64,000 bases of DNA. It comes from Allomyces arbusculus (lineage: Eukaryota; Blastocladiomycota; Blastocladiomycetes; Blastocladiales; Blastocladiaceae). The stretch covers positions 1 through 64,000 of the forward strand of contig JADHYV010000028.1 in the NCBI GenBank assembly GCA_027604705.1, in the 5' to 3' direction. A model generated the notes under the pieces. It was given only the letters and a program-made list of their open reading frames with translations, had not been told where the DNA came from and ran no database searches. Positions 11,308 to 21,500 of this stretch are shown one piece after another. The translations under genes were made by a program, and so were the position numbers. Within the stretch, counting starts at the first letter, position 1. Each line of letters opens with the position of its first letter.

Positions 11308-13460
11308 ATGGACTTCAGCCCGTCGACGCCGACGACGCCCATGGGCAACCCCATGTCGCACGATCGCACGCGGTCGCTGTCGATGCAGGGCTTTGAGGAG
11401 GTCAAGAACAGCGTTGCCGCCAAGACGATGCGCGCCGAGCTCAACAAGCTCGTCAACATGCTGCCCGACTCGGATCGTCGCGAGGCACGTTTTTCTCTGC
11501 GCCGATCGGATCCGACGCGTCGTCGCGACTTGCAGGCAGCGCGTCGGTTGAGAGGCTGGCAACACTGGAATCTGAATCTAACGACTCGCATCCGCGCGGT
11601 TGGGAATGAACAGACGTTCCGTACGGAAATGGACAACTTCTACATGCTCTTCACGCGCTACCTCGCCGACCGCGCCAAGGGCCAAAAGCTCGACTGGGCC
11701 AAGATCAAGTCGCCCGGGCCCGAGACGATTGTGCCTTACGCCAAGCTGCGCCGCGACGAGGCCGCGCCACCCTCGGACGCGCAGTTGCTGTCCAAGCTCG
11801 CCGTGCTCAAGCTCAACGGTGGTCTCGGCACGACCATGGGCTGTGTCGGGCCCAAGTCGGCGATTGAAGTTCGCGACGGGCTCACGTTCCTCGACTTGAC
11901 CGTGCGTCAGATCGAGGTACGCACTTCGATTCGGTTTGGACGCGTCACGATCCGCTGCCTGATCAAACAGCAACTGACGCATCTCTTGCCCTGATTTCCA
12001 GTACCTCAACACGACGTGCAAGGTCAACGTGCCGCTCATTCTCATGAACTCGTTCAACACCGACGACGAGACCAAGCGCATCGTGCAAAAGTACATGGGC
12101 CACCAGCTGTCGATTCTGACCTTCAACCAGTCGCGGTTCCCGCGCATCTTCAAGGATTCGCTCCTGCCGTGCCCGAAGCACCCGGACGAGGACACATCCA
12201 ATGGCAACTTCTACCCGCCCGGTCACGGCGATTTGTTCGAGTCGCTCGAGAACTCGGGCCTGCTCGACCAGCTGATCGCGCAGGGCAAGGAGTGGGTCTT
12301 TGTCTCCAACGTTGACAACCTTGGCGCGACCGTCGACACCAAGATCTTGCATCATTTGCACACGACGGGCTCCGAATTTGTTTTGGAGCTGACGGACAAG
12401 ACTCGCGCAGACGTCAAGGGCGGAACTCTGGTTGTCAACGACGGACAAGTCCAGTTGCTTGAAATCGCGCAGGTACCGCCTGAGCACGTCGATGACTTCA
12501 AATCTATTAAGAAATTCCAGATTTTCAACACGGTACGCCTCGGAAAAACGTTCTCCACCAGTCATTGTTTCGATTTGCCTGTTTTTTTTTTGGTTCGTGG
12601 GCGGCGGAGACTGGCGGAGACTGACGCGACCCCCCCCCCCCCCCTCTCCCCCACTTCCGTCCCTCTTCCCCTCCTCCCTCGTCGACTTGCAGAACAACCT
12701 GTGGATCTCGCTCAAGGCCATCAAGCGCATCCTGGCCGAGCGCGAAATGAACATGGACGTGATTGTCAACGTCAAGACGTCCAAGTCGGGCGAGAAGGTG
12801 ATTCAGCTCGAGACGGCCGTCGCCGCGGCGATTCGCTTCTTCAAGTCGGCGCACGGGATCAATGTGCCGCGGTCGCGCTTCTTGCCCGTCAAGTCGACGT
12901 CGGACCTGTTCTTGATCACATCCGACCTCTACTCGCTCGACCACGGCCAGCTTGTCATGAACCCGCAGCGCCTGTTCGGCACGATCCCGATTGGTACTAC
13001 TCTTCGCATTCATCGTCTTGCCATGCGTGGGCCACGACTAACCTGCGTCGCGTCGACCCCCTATTTGCAGTCAAGTTGGGCGACCACTACAAGAAGGTTG
13101 CAGATTACCAGGCGCGCTTCAAGGGCCGCCCGCGCATCATCGACCTCGACCACCTCACGCTTAGTGGCAACGTTTACTTTGGGTCCGACGTATGATTTTC
13201 AATGCTCGAAGCACGCGTGTTTTGGGTGGTCTGGGACTGACGCTCGGGTGCTGCTCGTGTAGATTACGCTCGGCGGCACCGTGATCATCGTCGCGAGCGA
13301 AGGGTCCCGAATCGACATCCCGTCGGGCGCCCGGCTCGAGGACAAGGTCGTGACGGGCAACCTTCGGTACGTAGTTTTTTCCTTTCGGCCGTCTCCGAGT
13401 CTCGACACAGGCGCCTAACGACGATGCTTTGTGCCCGCGACCAGGATTCTCGACCATTAG
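11308..13460 (+). CDS. UGP1: UTP-glucose-1-phosphate uridylyltransferase (UDP-glucose pyrophosphorylase)
   Basis: The enzyme makes UDP-glucose from UTP and glucose-1-phosphate, feeding glycogen, trehalose and beta-glucan synthesis. Exons are 11308-11484, 11614-11916, 12002-12532, 12693-12993, 13071-13189, 13263-13366 and 13445-13460, encoding 516 aa (yeast 499). The nucleotide-binding motif [20 protein letters not shown] begins near residue 123. Other family blocks include [17 protein letters not shown] and SNVDNLGA. Near the C-terminus a left-handed beta-helix strand reads [17 protein letters not shown]. The last exon has 16 nt, five codons plus the stop. Intron 1 (11485-11613) needs a GC-AG splice and is stop-free in frame. 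Intron 3 (12533-12692) holds a 15-base C run. Confidence 0.95.
12630..12644 (+). repeat. poly(C) tract, 15 bases
   Basis: An uninterrupted C run inside UGP1 intron 3, within a wider pyrimidine-rich stretch before the acceptor at 12692. It is likely length-unstable and could act as an extended polypyrimidine tract. Confidence 0.9.
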
Positions 13461-14988
13461 ATCGTTTCGGTTCCGGTCGTGCGCTCGACGCGGCGCGCGC
13501 ACGGCGTGTTTCTTGCTTGCCCGCAGGGCTTCGGTTGCTCGACCTGCGACGAGTTTTGGAAGTTTGCTTCCATCACATTTCATGCTTTCGAAATTGTCGA
13601 CGTTTTGGGCGCGCTTGCGTTGCGTTCTTAGGTCGTTGTGCCTGCTGGTCTGTTTTTACGGACATTATATGTACATTTTGCTGCCAATCATTTTTTTTTT
13701 TGTCGTGGCGTTTCATTCCGCCGCGGGATGATTGATGCCGCGGCTAGCGCGGCTTGAGATCTTGTCTGCGACAGTTCTCGATGCAAACTGGACGCAAACT
13801 GGAAAGCGAGATTTCCCGAGATTGCGTGAGGAAAATCCACGACGGCACGGCCAGACCTAACCAGGCATGCTGTGCTCTGGGCCGGCGACGACGGCACAGC
13901 GTGCCAGCAAGCTGGCGCGCACACCTGGGTGATGTCGGGAAGTACAGCGGCTCATGTGAGGTGCCGCTCCTCTGTATGTCGAGTCTGAAGAAGCGAATAG
14001 TTGTATCACGGCTGGAGTGGGTCAGCACCGTCAAAGAGGGTGGAGAAGCCGGAAAATCTTCGCGAGAAGGGCCTTATGGTGTCCTGGACTTGCGATAGCG
14101 ATCAAAGGTGGAGAAGGTGGGGAGGGTGCAAATGGTGAAAAGGGTCCTAGTTCAATTCTTTGAATCTGTCGTTTCGACTTTGCGAAGGCAGGACATCAAC
14201 CTGCCTGCAGACTTGTTTTATAATCCGCACGTTCTCAAGCCGAGTGCCTCCGTATTTATGGTCCTTCCGCTGGTTCTGGATGCGTTCGTCGCGGCTCCCT
14301 GCGCCAGCTGTTGGCGGTGGACGCTATGATCATTGGTTGCATTGAGAACAGTCGCGCTGTCGCAGATGCGCAAACGGGAGCCGTAGCAGCTGCCCCACCC
14401 ACGATGGTTCTCGATGCGCCTCGAAGTAGACGGTTGAACACGGCGCAGATTTGCGGCGCCTAGCAGCTGCTTTGCAGCGTGGTGCAGCACGACTTGACGA
14501 CAGTTGTCGGGAAACATGTGCGAGACGCGCCGGGCAGGGTCAGCGAGCTGGCGAGTGGCGATACTTGAGCGGAACTTGGGGAATGCAGTGAAAGCTGCGT
14601 AAGGTGGCGAAACGTGAAACTGTCGGCATGAAAACCCGGAAAACCTGGAGCCATCTGCGCCACACAAACCCCGAGCCAGCATCCAAGACCTCGTAAACCT
14701 GGTCCCTCACACTGCACAGCTGTCGGTTGGCGTCAGCACCACCGAGTAACACCACGACTCGAACTGCAAGTTGCAACTGTCCTCGCCTCCCTGCTCCCGC
14801 CACCGCGATCCACACCCACGCCCACGACGGCCCGCGAGCCGCCGAGCAACCTGCCGCATTGCTCTCGCCGGCCGCGCGCCTCGCGGGTCCACTTATCCCC
14901 ACTCCTCGCCAACTTTTGCATCGCTCACGCTCTGTCGAGTCGACCGGACCTGCCCTGACCTGGCCACGACGCCCATTGCACGGCCACC
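13461..14988. other. 1.5-kb intergenic region between tandem genes
   Basis: The region holds the UGP1 3' end and the promoter of the SH3-RA gene. No frame within it resembles a conserved protein. The first 300 bp are relatively T-rich, fitting a 3' UTR. I see no RNA gene or mobile element. Confidence 0.5.
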
Positions 14989-17622
14989 ATGCCGGCTGCT
15001 GACGCTGTCGAGGCGCCCGACACGTCTGCTGCCGACGCGACCACCACGACCGCATCAGCCGTCAGCTCCACGAGCAATGGCACAAACTCGGGCACCGCCG
15101 CCTCGGGCGGCCGTCGTAAGAATCCGGGTCTGACGATTGCCGTGTCCGCATCCTCGTCATCGACCAGCGACGGCACCGCGACCGAGGGTGCTGCTGCCGC
15201 CGCGAGCCCGTCGGCCTCGTCCACGTCGTCGTCCGAGGACGACGGCACGTCCCCGACATCGGGGCAGAGCAGCAACCTCGGCATGCTGACGCCGACGACG
15301 CCGCTCGACGACGATATCGACTTTTCGCTCGTCTACGCGCTGCACACGTTTGTGGCCACCATGGAGGGCCAGGTCGCTGTCGTGCGCAACGAGCCATTGA
15401 TCCTGCTCGACGACTCCAACTCGTACTGGTGGCTCGTCAAGCCGCTGCGCTCCAACACGATCGGGTACATCCCCGCCGAGATTGTAGAGACGCCCTACGA
15501 GCGGCTCGCGCGCGTGAACCGCCAAAAAAACATTGAGCGCGCGCTGTTCCGGTCCAATGACGTGCCAGGCGCACCATCCAAGTCGACGCGGCCGTCGGAG
15601 AACCCGAAATCCGTCCAGTTCCCGCTCGACCCGCGTGGCGGGTACTTTGAGTACTCGCCCGCGCAGTCAGAAGTGTCGTCGGACGACGACGATGACGATT
15701 ACGACCCGCAGCGCACGACCGCAGCGGCCGCGGCGGCCGAGCACCAGCAGCACCAGCAGCAGTCGCAGGAGCAGCTCGTGGAGGACCCGAGCGAGCAGGA
15801 CGACGACCACGCGAGTCTCGATGACCAGGAGGATGAGGATGAAGCAGCCGCCGAGGCGGCGCGCAAACGGTCGTCGCTTGGCGCTGGTCTCCTGCTGCGC
15901 AACCGCGACGAGTTTGACGACGAAGACGAGAACGAGGCCGTGCCCGTGGCCAATGCCGCTGCTGCTGCTACCGCTGCCACAGGCACGGCAGCAGGTGCCA
16001 CGCCGAACAACGCCACCGCACCCACCGAGGCGCCAAGGCCAGACCTCGACGCCGAGGAGCTGGAAGATTGTGCACCGCTCAAGCCTGCACCGCCACGTAA
16101 CCACAACCTCGAAGGCGCTCACGGGCCGCCCGCTCGGTCGAGTTCCGAACATGCCGTGGTTGCGCCAAACATCACGGTCACCCCGACCGATGAGGAAACA
16201 GCTGCCCATGGCCCAACGGCGTCAGGGCCGGCAACTGGCGGCCAGAACCAGGAGATTGACCCGATTACCGTGCTGCGCATCTACCCGGGCAACTGCTCGA
16301 TTCCGGCCGACATTGCCCAGTTCAAGACGGTGGTCGTGACCAAGTCGATGACCGTGCACGAGCTGCTGCGACAGGCTATTCTCAAGTACCGCGTGTTTGG
16401 CCCGCTCGCCGCTGACCAGCATATGCACGAAGACGAGATCCTGTCCGACTGGTACATGAGCGTCGGGATGTCGTCCAACCCGAACCACTACGTTCTGGAC
16501 CCGGAAGACTGCGTGCTTGACGCGCTGCAAACCTACCAGCAGCAATCAGCGGGTGTGGGCTCGACGCACCAGGCGCCGTCCCAGCAGGGGCAGGATGGAA
16601 TTCTCGCGCGATTCGCGTCCAAACTCTACACGCCCACGCTCAGTGGGTCGGCGCGGCCGTCGGAACACCATTTGGCCAAACCGATTCTGCAGGTCATTTC
16701 GCCGCAGGACACATCCATCCGGCTCATGCTTCACCAGCACTCGGTCGTTGCATCGGGCCGGGGGTCGCTCGCACGGCGCGCCGGGTTGCCCGCTGATACG
16801 GCGCTCGTCAAGATTGTCCTGGACGGCGAGACACCGTCGATTGGGATTGCCCCGCCCGAGGCCGGTGCTGACCCGCACGGGCACCATCACAAGGCGCGCG
16901 CTACGGCCGTTACACTCAACATGGTCCAGGGCGAGCCCGTGCGCGTGACCAAGACGGTCAAGGTGCACCGCTCGGAACCGGTCGAGGCCGTCGTGCAGCA
17001 CGTGCTCGACAAGTTTGCGAGGATCGAGGGCCGCGCGCTCGGACATGCCGCTGAGTACGACCTATTTGCGATCCCGGACCAAGGTCTCGCGGGCGCACCG
17101 TTACCGAGGCTCATTCCGCTCCCGCTGCCGCCACCGCAGCCCGTTCCGACGCTGCTTGGACCGCACCCCAAGTTCCTCTTGCGGCGAGTCGCGCCCGGTG
17201 CGCGCAACGCCGTCGTAGCACCGGCGCCCGCGCTTGCAGCAGCGCCGGCGCCAGGACCGGCAATCATGGCACCGGCACCGACACTCAGCGCGCCGGCTAC
17301 GGCCATGACGCGCCCACAGCGTGCCAGTTCGCTGTTCGTGGACCGGCCCGCCGCATCGGCCGCCATTGTCGACACGTTGATAGCGCAGTCGGCACCGCCC
17401 GTCGCGTCGCGCGCACCGCCGACTGTCACGACGTCGGGCAACCTCGTACGCACCGGGTCGAACGGGTCCGAGAAGCGGTTTTCAGAGCTCTTGTCAGAAG
17501 CACAAAGCCTCGACCTGTCTCACCTCTTTGACCACGACGCCGGGCTCGCCGTGGCTGCCGAGCCAACGACGAACACGACGCCAACCACGGTCACGACCAC
17601 GTCGTTTGCACGCGGGTCCTGA
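14989..17622 (+). CDS. SH3 and Ras-association domain scaffold, probable polarity/signalling adaptor
   Basis: A single uninterrupted frame of 877 aa. Residues 1-105 are Ser/Thr/Ala-rich and disordered. An SH3 domain spans about 112-172, with ALHTF, the DDSNSYWWLV core and GYIPAE. The continuation ETPYERLARVN resembles SH3 proteins of the fungal Bud14/Tea4 polarity group. An acidic and poly-Ala/Gln linker follows. About 423-515 looks like a Ras-association or ubiquitin-like fold (VLRIYPG, then KTVVVTKSMTVHELLRQAI). A second, weaker similar domain lies near 640-735 (KTVKVHRSEPVEAVV). The tail is Pro/Ala-rich. It probably links a small GTPase to SH3 partners at the cortex. The domain calls are firm for SH3, moderate for RA; the orthology is tentative. 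Confidence 0.7.
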   Translation: MPAADAVEAPDTSAADATTTTASAVSSTSNGTNSGTAASGGRRKNPGLTIAVSASSSSTSDGTATEGAAAAASPSASSTSSSEDDGTSPTSGQSSNLGMLTPTTPLDDDIDFSLVYALHTFVATMEGQVAVVRNEPLILLDDSNSYWWLVKPLRSNTIGYIPAEIVETPYERLARVNRQKNIERALFRSNDVPGAPSKSTRPSENPKSVQFPLDPRGGYFEYSPAQSEVSSDDDDDDYDPQRTTAAAAAAEHQQHQQQSQEQLVEDPSEQDDDHASLDDQEDEDEAAAEAARKRSSLGAGLLLRNRDEFDDEDENEAVPVANAAAAATAATGTAAGATPNNATAPTEAPRPDLDAEELEDCAPLKPAPPRNHNLEGAHGPPARSSSEHAVVAPNITVTPTDEETAAHGPTASGPATGGQNQEIDPITVLRIYPGNCSIPADIAQFKTVVVTKSMTVHELLRQAILKYRVFGPLAADQHMHEDEILSDWYMSVGMSSNPNHYVLDPEDCVLDALQTYQQQSAGVGSTHQAPSQQGQDGILARFASKLYTPTLSGSARPSEHHLAKPILQVISPQDTSIRLMLHQHSVVASGRGSLARRAGLPADTALVKIVLDGETPSIGIAPPEAGADPHGHHHKARATAVTLNMVQGEPVRVTKTVKVHRSEPVEAVVQHVLDKFARIEGRALGHAAEYDLFAIPDQGLAGAPLPRLIPLPLPPPQPVPTLLGPHPKFLLRRVAPGARNAVVAPAPALAAAPAPGPAIMAPAPTLSAPATAMTRPQRASSLFVDRPAASAAIVDTLIAQSAPPVASRAPPTVTTSGNLVRTGSNGSEKRFSELLSEAQSLDLSHLFDHDAGLAVAAEPTTNTTPTTVTTTSFARGS

Positions 17623-17947
17623 GACCGTTCTTCCTTGTACTCGCTCACCTCTCGTTTGCCTATTCGTGTACCCTCCCTCCCCTGCGGTTTTTGGTTGTAC
17701 CCCACGCTCGACTAGTCTGCTCTTTGCTGTTGCTGTTCTTTGTTGGGATTTTGTGCCGTTTGCTTCTCCTTCCCCCTCCCCACACCTCCAACCTGTTGTT
17801 CTCCGATGCGTTTCGCGACCCCTCCCCTCGCGCGTGGTTCGCCCGCCCACTCGGTTTGCTTGGTTCTTGATGGCGTTGGCCGTGCTGACAACAATGCAGA
17901 TGCAATAATACAAGGCTCATAGACGGAACACTCCTCCATTGCTCTAC
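17623..17947. terminator. convergent 3' gap between the SH3-RA gene and the Gon7-like gene
   Basis: These 325 bp between two facing stops are pyrimidine-rich on the plus strand, with many CTC and TTTG stretches, and contain no credible frame. Both transcript ends must fall here. Confidence 0.4.
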
Positions 17948-18334
17948 TTATTGGTTGCGCGGCCGCTTCTGTGCGCGCTCCTCTTCGGGCGCTGGCCTTG
18001 CCATCAACGACGTCGACCCTGCCGCTGTCGTTGTTGCGGGATCAACCTCCATTGGCGTCGCAGCGCTCTCGTCGTCGGGTCCCGGCTCGTCCTCATCGTC
18101 CTCATCGTCGCAGCCGTCGTCCTCGGATTCGGCATCGGCCGCGGCCGCTGCAGCGGCGGGCGCGTCGGGGTACTCGGCCATCTTGGCCGTCAGCGCCGTG
18201 TTGAGCGTCGCCTGGAACGCGAGCAGCGCGTCGGGGAATGCGCCGAGGTCGGTCGTGGGGAGGGGCGCAGTCGCGAGCGGTGCGGAGGATGCGGTGCCGC
18301 GCGTCGTGGTGAAGATGGCGGTGGCGTGGGCCAT
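17948..18334 (-). CDS. small acidic protein, possible Gon7-like KEOPS/EKC subunit
   Basis: A 128-aa protein. The first half (about residues 30-55) is a helix, FPDALLAFQATLNTALTAKM, followed by an alanine patch. A strongly acidic run (SEDDGCDDEDDEDEP) and a disordered tail ending in KRPRNQ complete it. Fungal Gon7 proteins, the small subunit of the KEOPS complex that makes t6A in tRNA, share a short N-terminal region, an LxxxLNxxLTxKM-type helix and an acidic, disordered end. The match is therefore by layout and a short motif only. The start is the ATG at 18334; upstream codons in the same frame lack a better ATG. It shares a 180-bp promoter gap with the GCP6-like gene. It could instead be an unrelated acidic protein. 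Confidence 0.5.
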   Translation of the reverse strand: MAHATAIFTTTRGTASSAPLATAPLPTTDLGAFPDALLAFQATLNTALTAKMAEYPDAPAAAAAAADAESEDDGCDDEDDEDEPGPDDESAATPMEVDPATTTAAGSTSLMARPAPEEERAQKRPRNQ

Positions 18335-18514
18335 GGTTGCGCAGGATGCGGCTAGTCGCGGTCGCGTCTCCGTCGTGGTCGTGATGGTCGGTTGATCGCA
18401 GCGATGGTTGCGAGCGTGAGTGGGTTCGAGTGGGGCGTGGAAATCCGGATCTTTGGATGCAGAAGTGGGATTCGCGAGCAGGATTGGTGAATCACCCACG
18501 GATCATCACCGACC
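18335..18514. promoter_or_regulatory. 180-bp bidirectional promoter, Gon7-like / GCP6-like
   Basis: The two start codons face away from each other with only 180 bp between them. Both promoters and both 5' leaders must fit here. I see no TATA box. It is the shortest divergent promoter in the window. Confidence 0.55.
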
Positions 18515-21500
18515 ATGGCCAGCCCGGCACGCTCACGACGATCACGACTCGCTGCAAATGAATCCGTCGACCAGCTTGTGCGCGACATTGGCGCGGGCAG
18601 CACGGTCCCGTCCACCTCGGTTGTGTCGCTGTTCGTCGACTTGGTGACCCGGCTCGCGACGACTCGGCCTGATGCGACCTCAGCCACAACCGCGGCGACG
18701 ACGTCCGGACACTGGTGGCGCGAATTGCCCTCGTCCACAAGCACGCCGTCGCTGCGCTCCCCGTCTGTCGCGCGTGCATGGGCAACGCTGCTCGAGACGA
18801 CCATCACGTCCCCACACAAGAGCGCGGCCAGCCTGACGCTCGCCGACGCGCACCGCCCGCTCGCCGAGATCCTGTACCTGATGCGTGTGGGCGCGCGCCG
18901 CATCGACCGCGCCGACCGACTCGACACGCTGCTCCAGCCGTGGCTCGATGCCGCAGCCATGACTGACGGGGACGGCGTGCAAGTGCCATTCCCACGCACG
19001 CCGCACGACGTGGCCGCGATGCGCCGCGCCCTGGTGGTGGGGAACGAAGAGCGTGTCGCGCACGCCATGCCGGCACGGCGCGTGTCGCGTGAAGGTTTGC
19101 GATCCCTGTTGTACCTGCTGGCCATGCTGTCGGCACCGCCGCCCGTCGACGACGAACCCGTCGCGATGGACTTGGTCCCGCAGGTGGTTATCAGCAAGCC
19201 GACGACGGCCGCGCCGTGGGCCGCTCCTGCGCCATCGGCTGCAACCAGCGCATTCGATCAGGCGATTCTGTCGTACCAGGATATCAAGCACAACCCGTCG
19301 CTCCGCGCGGACCATGCCAGCAACGTTTGGCGCGTCGCGTACTCGGCCGACGATTACGCGCGGCCGCTGCCAGCGCCGATGCTCGACGACGGACTGGATG
19401 CGGCAGCGTGGAACCCCAATGTGGCGTCGGTGCTCGACCTGCCTGCGATTGGCGAGCATTCGTCCGGGGCGCGGTCGATCCTTCTCAGCGACCAGCCCAC
19501 GAGCACCGGACCAAGTAATGCAGTGTTTGCACCGATTCCGCCGCTGTCGGCCGTGCTGTCCGTCCCACCGCTCCCGCCCGAATCCGAGGAGCCCTTTGGC
19601 GTGCTTGATTGGATTTCGATGCCGTACGAGACTCCACGCCAGCGCGGCCGCGACCCACCACCAGTCGACCCAGTCCCTCCACCCGAATCCGAGCCTCCAA
19701 CTTGGCTCGAATTGACGTCGTCGTTGCGCGCCAACCCTCCCGGGGACCTGCCGCACGCGGCGAGTCTAGATCTCAACCAGTGGCTCGAGGCGGGCACCGC
19801 GCGCGACCAGACGCAGGTGCCGCACCGGCTGCTGACGTGGGAAGCGCTGCGGCACCCAACGACCGACGTTCCCGTGGCCATTCCTGCCCCGCCCGTTGCG
19901 TATTTCGGCGGCAACGATCTTGTCTCGCCGTTCCTGACCGAATGCTCGCCGGCCATATTCAACTCGCTCTACCTGCACTTCTTCGCCGATGCGCACGACC
20001 GTAACCGCACGGGACCCGCCATCCCGGAACGCCGGCTCGTCGACCACGTGGCCATGATGCTTAATGGGCACGAGAGCACGTCGTTTGACTGGGTCGCGAC
20101 GGCATTGGCGTTTGAGTGGCGGCGTGACACACCGACACCGCGGGTCGAGGGGGTGTCGCTGACCAGCATGCTCCGGCTCGTGCAGCGTCCATTGCGTGTT
20201 GCGACGGCGCTGCGCCGGCTTGAGGAAATTGCACGCGATTTGCGGCACCGCATGCGAACCGTCGGTTTTGTTGGATGCGCTCTAGCCGCGAGTCTTGACC
20301 AGCTCGCGAGCGCGGTGCGGCACGGGATTATCGAGGGCAAGCCATTGACGACATTGCGCAGCTCGCACGCGCGGCTCGTGACCATCGACCAGTTTCTCGA
20401 CCAGATCATGCACGCGCTCGGGTCGGCACCCAACATCCTCTACGACTTACCGTACACAGGGCTCGTGTTCATCGAGTTTCTCGAGCAGCTCGCCGCCGCG
20501 ACCACCACACTGCACCCGCTCGACACCACCAAACTTATAGTCACGGACCCAGGCGCTATGGTCGCCGTCTGGGCGCAGCGTGCGTTCGCCGCGACCCTGC
20601 ACCCACTGATCCAATGGATCCAGCAGTGGCTGCCCGCAGCCGACCGCGGCGAGTCCGGGTACCTGTGGGAATGCACTGACCCGTACCGCGAATTTCTCGC
20701 GACCTGGACGCGGCACGAGGCCGCGGACGGCCGCACACTCTCGTTTTGGGACGCCGGGTTTCTTGTGCACCCGAACCGCGCCGTCGTCCTGCCGGCACCA
20801 ACGATTCGCATGCTCGTCGACGCGCAGAAAGTGTCGAGTGCGCTCACCGCCACGGCCGACCCAGAAATGCTCGCGGTGATCCCGACCGTGCATGAATGGA
20901 CGCGGCACCTCGTGTGGCCCACGACCGCGCGCGCGCTGGTCGGGTTGCATGAGGCGCACGCTGAGCATGTGAATGCCGTGCACGCGACCGTGCGGCACGC
21001 CGCAGCGCGAATCGTTGCGGCACGTGCCGAGCGTCGCGCGCGGGCCGCGCATCTCGCAACGGCGGGCGATGACGCGCGGTCCGATCGCGCGGCCGCGTGG
21101 TACGACCGGGCGCGGCAGGCACGCGCCGCGAATGCCGCGAGGAAGCAGGCACTCTTGCGGGATTTGCAGGAAATGCTCGAGATGCGCAAGAAGTTGCGCG
21201 TGCAGGAGGTGCAGCGCGAGCGCGCGGCCGAGCTGCAGCGGATGCAGGCGCGGCTCGTGCATGCGGGGAACTGGGCCAAGCTCGTGGAGGCAGAAAAGGC
21301 GCGGTTGCTCGATGAGTACGAGGCTAAGATTGCACAGGCGAAAAAGGAGGCGCGCCGGGTCGCGTGGCGACGCGAGCGGTTGGCGGTGCAACGAGGGGAT
21401 GGGGAGGGGGGCGGAATGGAGGATGTGGAGATGCGCGACGTGGGTGACGAGGATGAGGATGTCGAGATGCGCGATGTGGGGGAGGATGTTGCGGCTCTGC

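Noticed and set aside
10784-11551. Plus-strand frame overlapping the UGP1 promoter and first exon
   Set aside because: It runs in a different frame from UGP1 across the TATA box and leader and resembles no protein.
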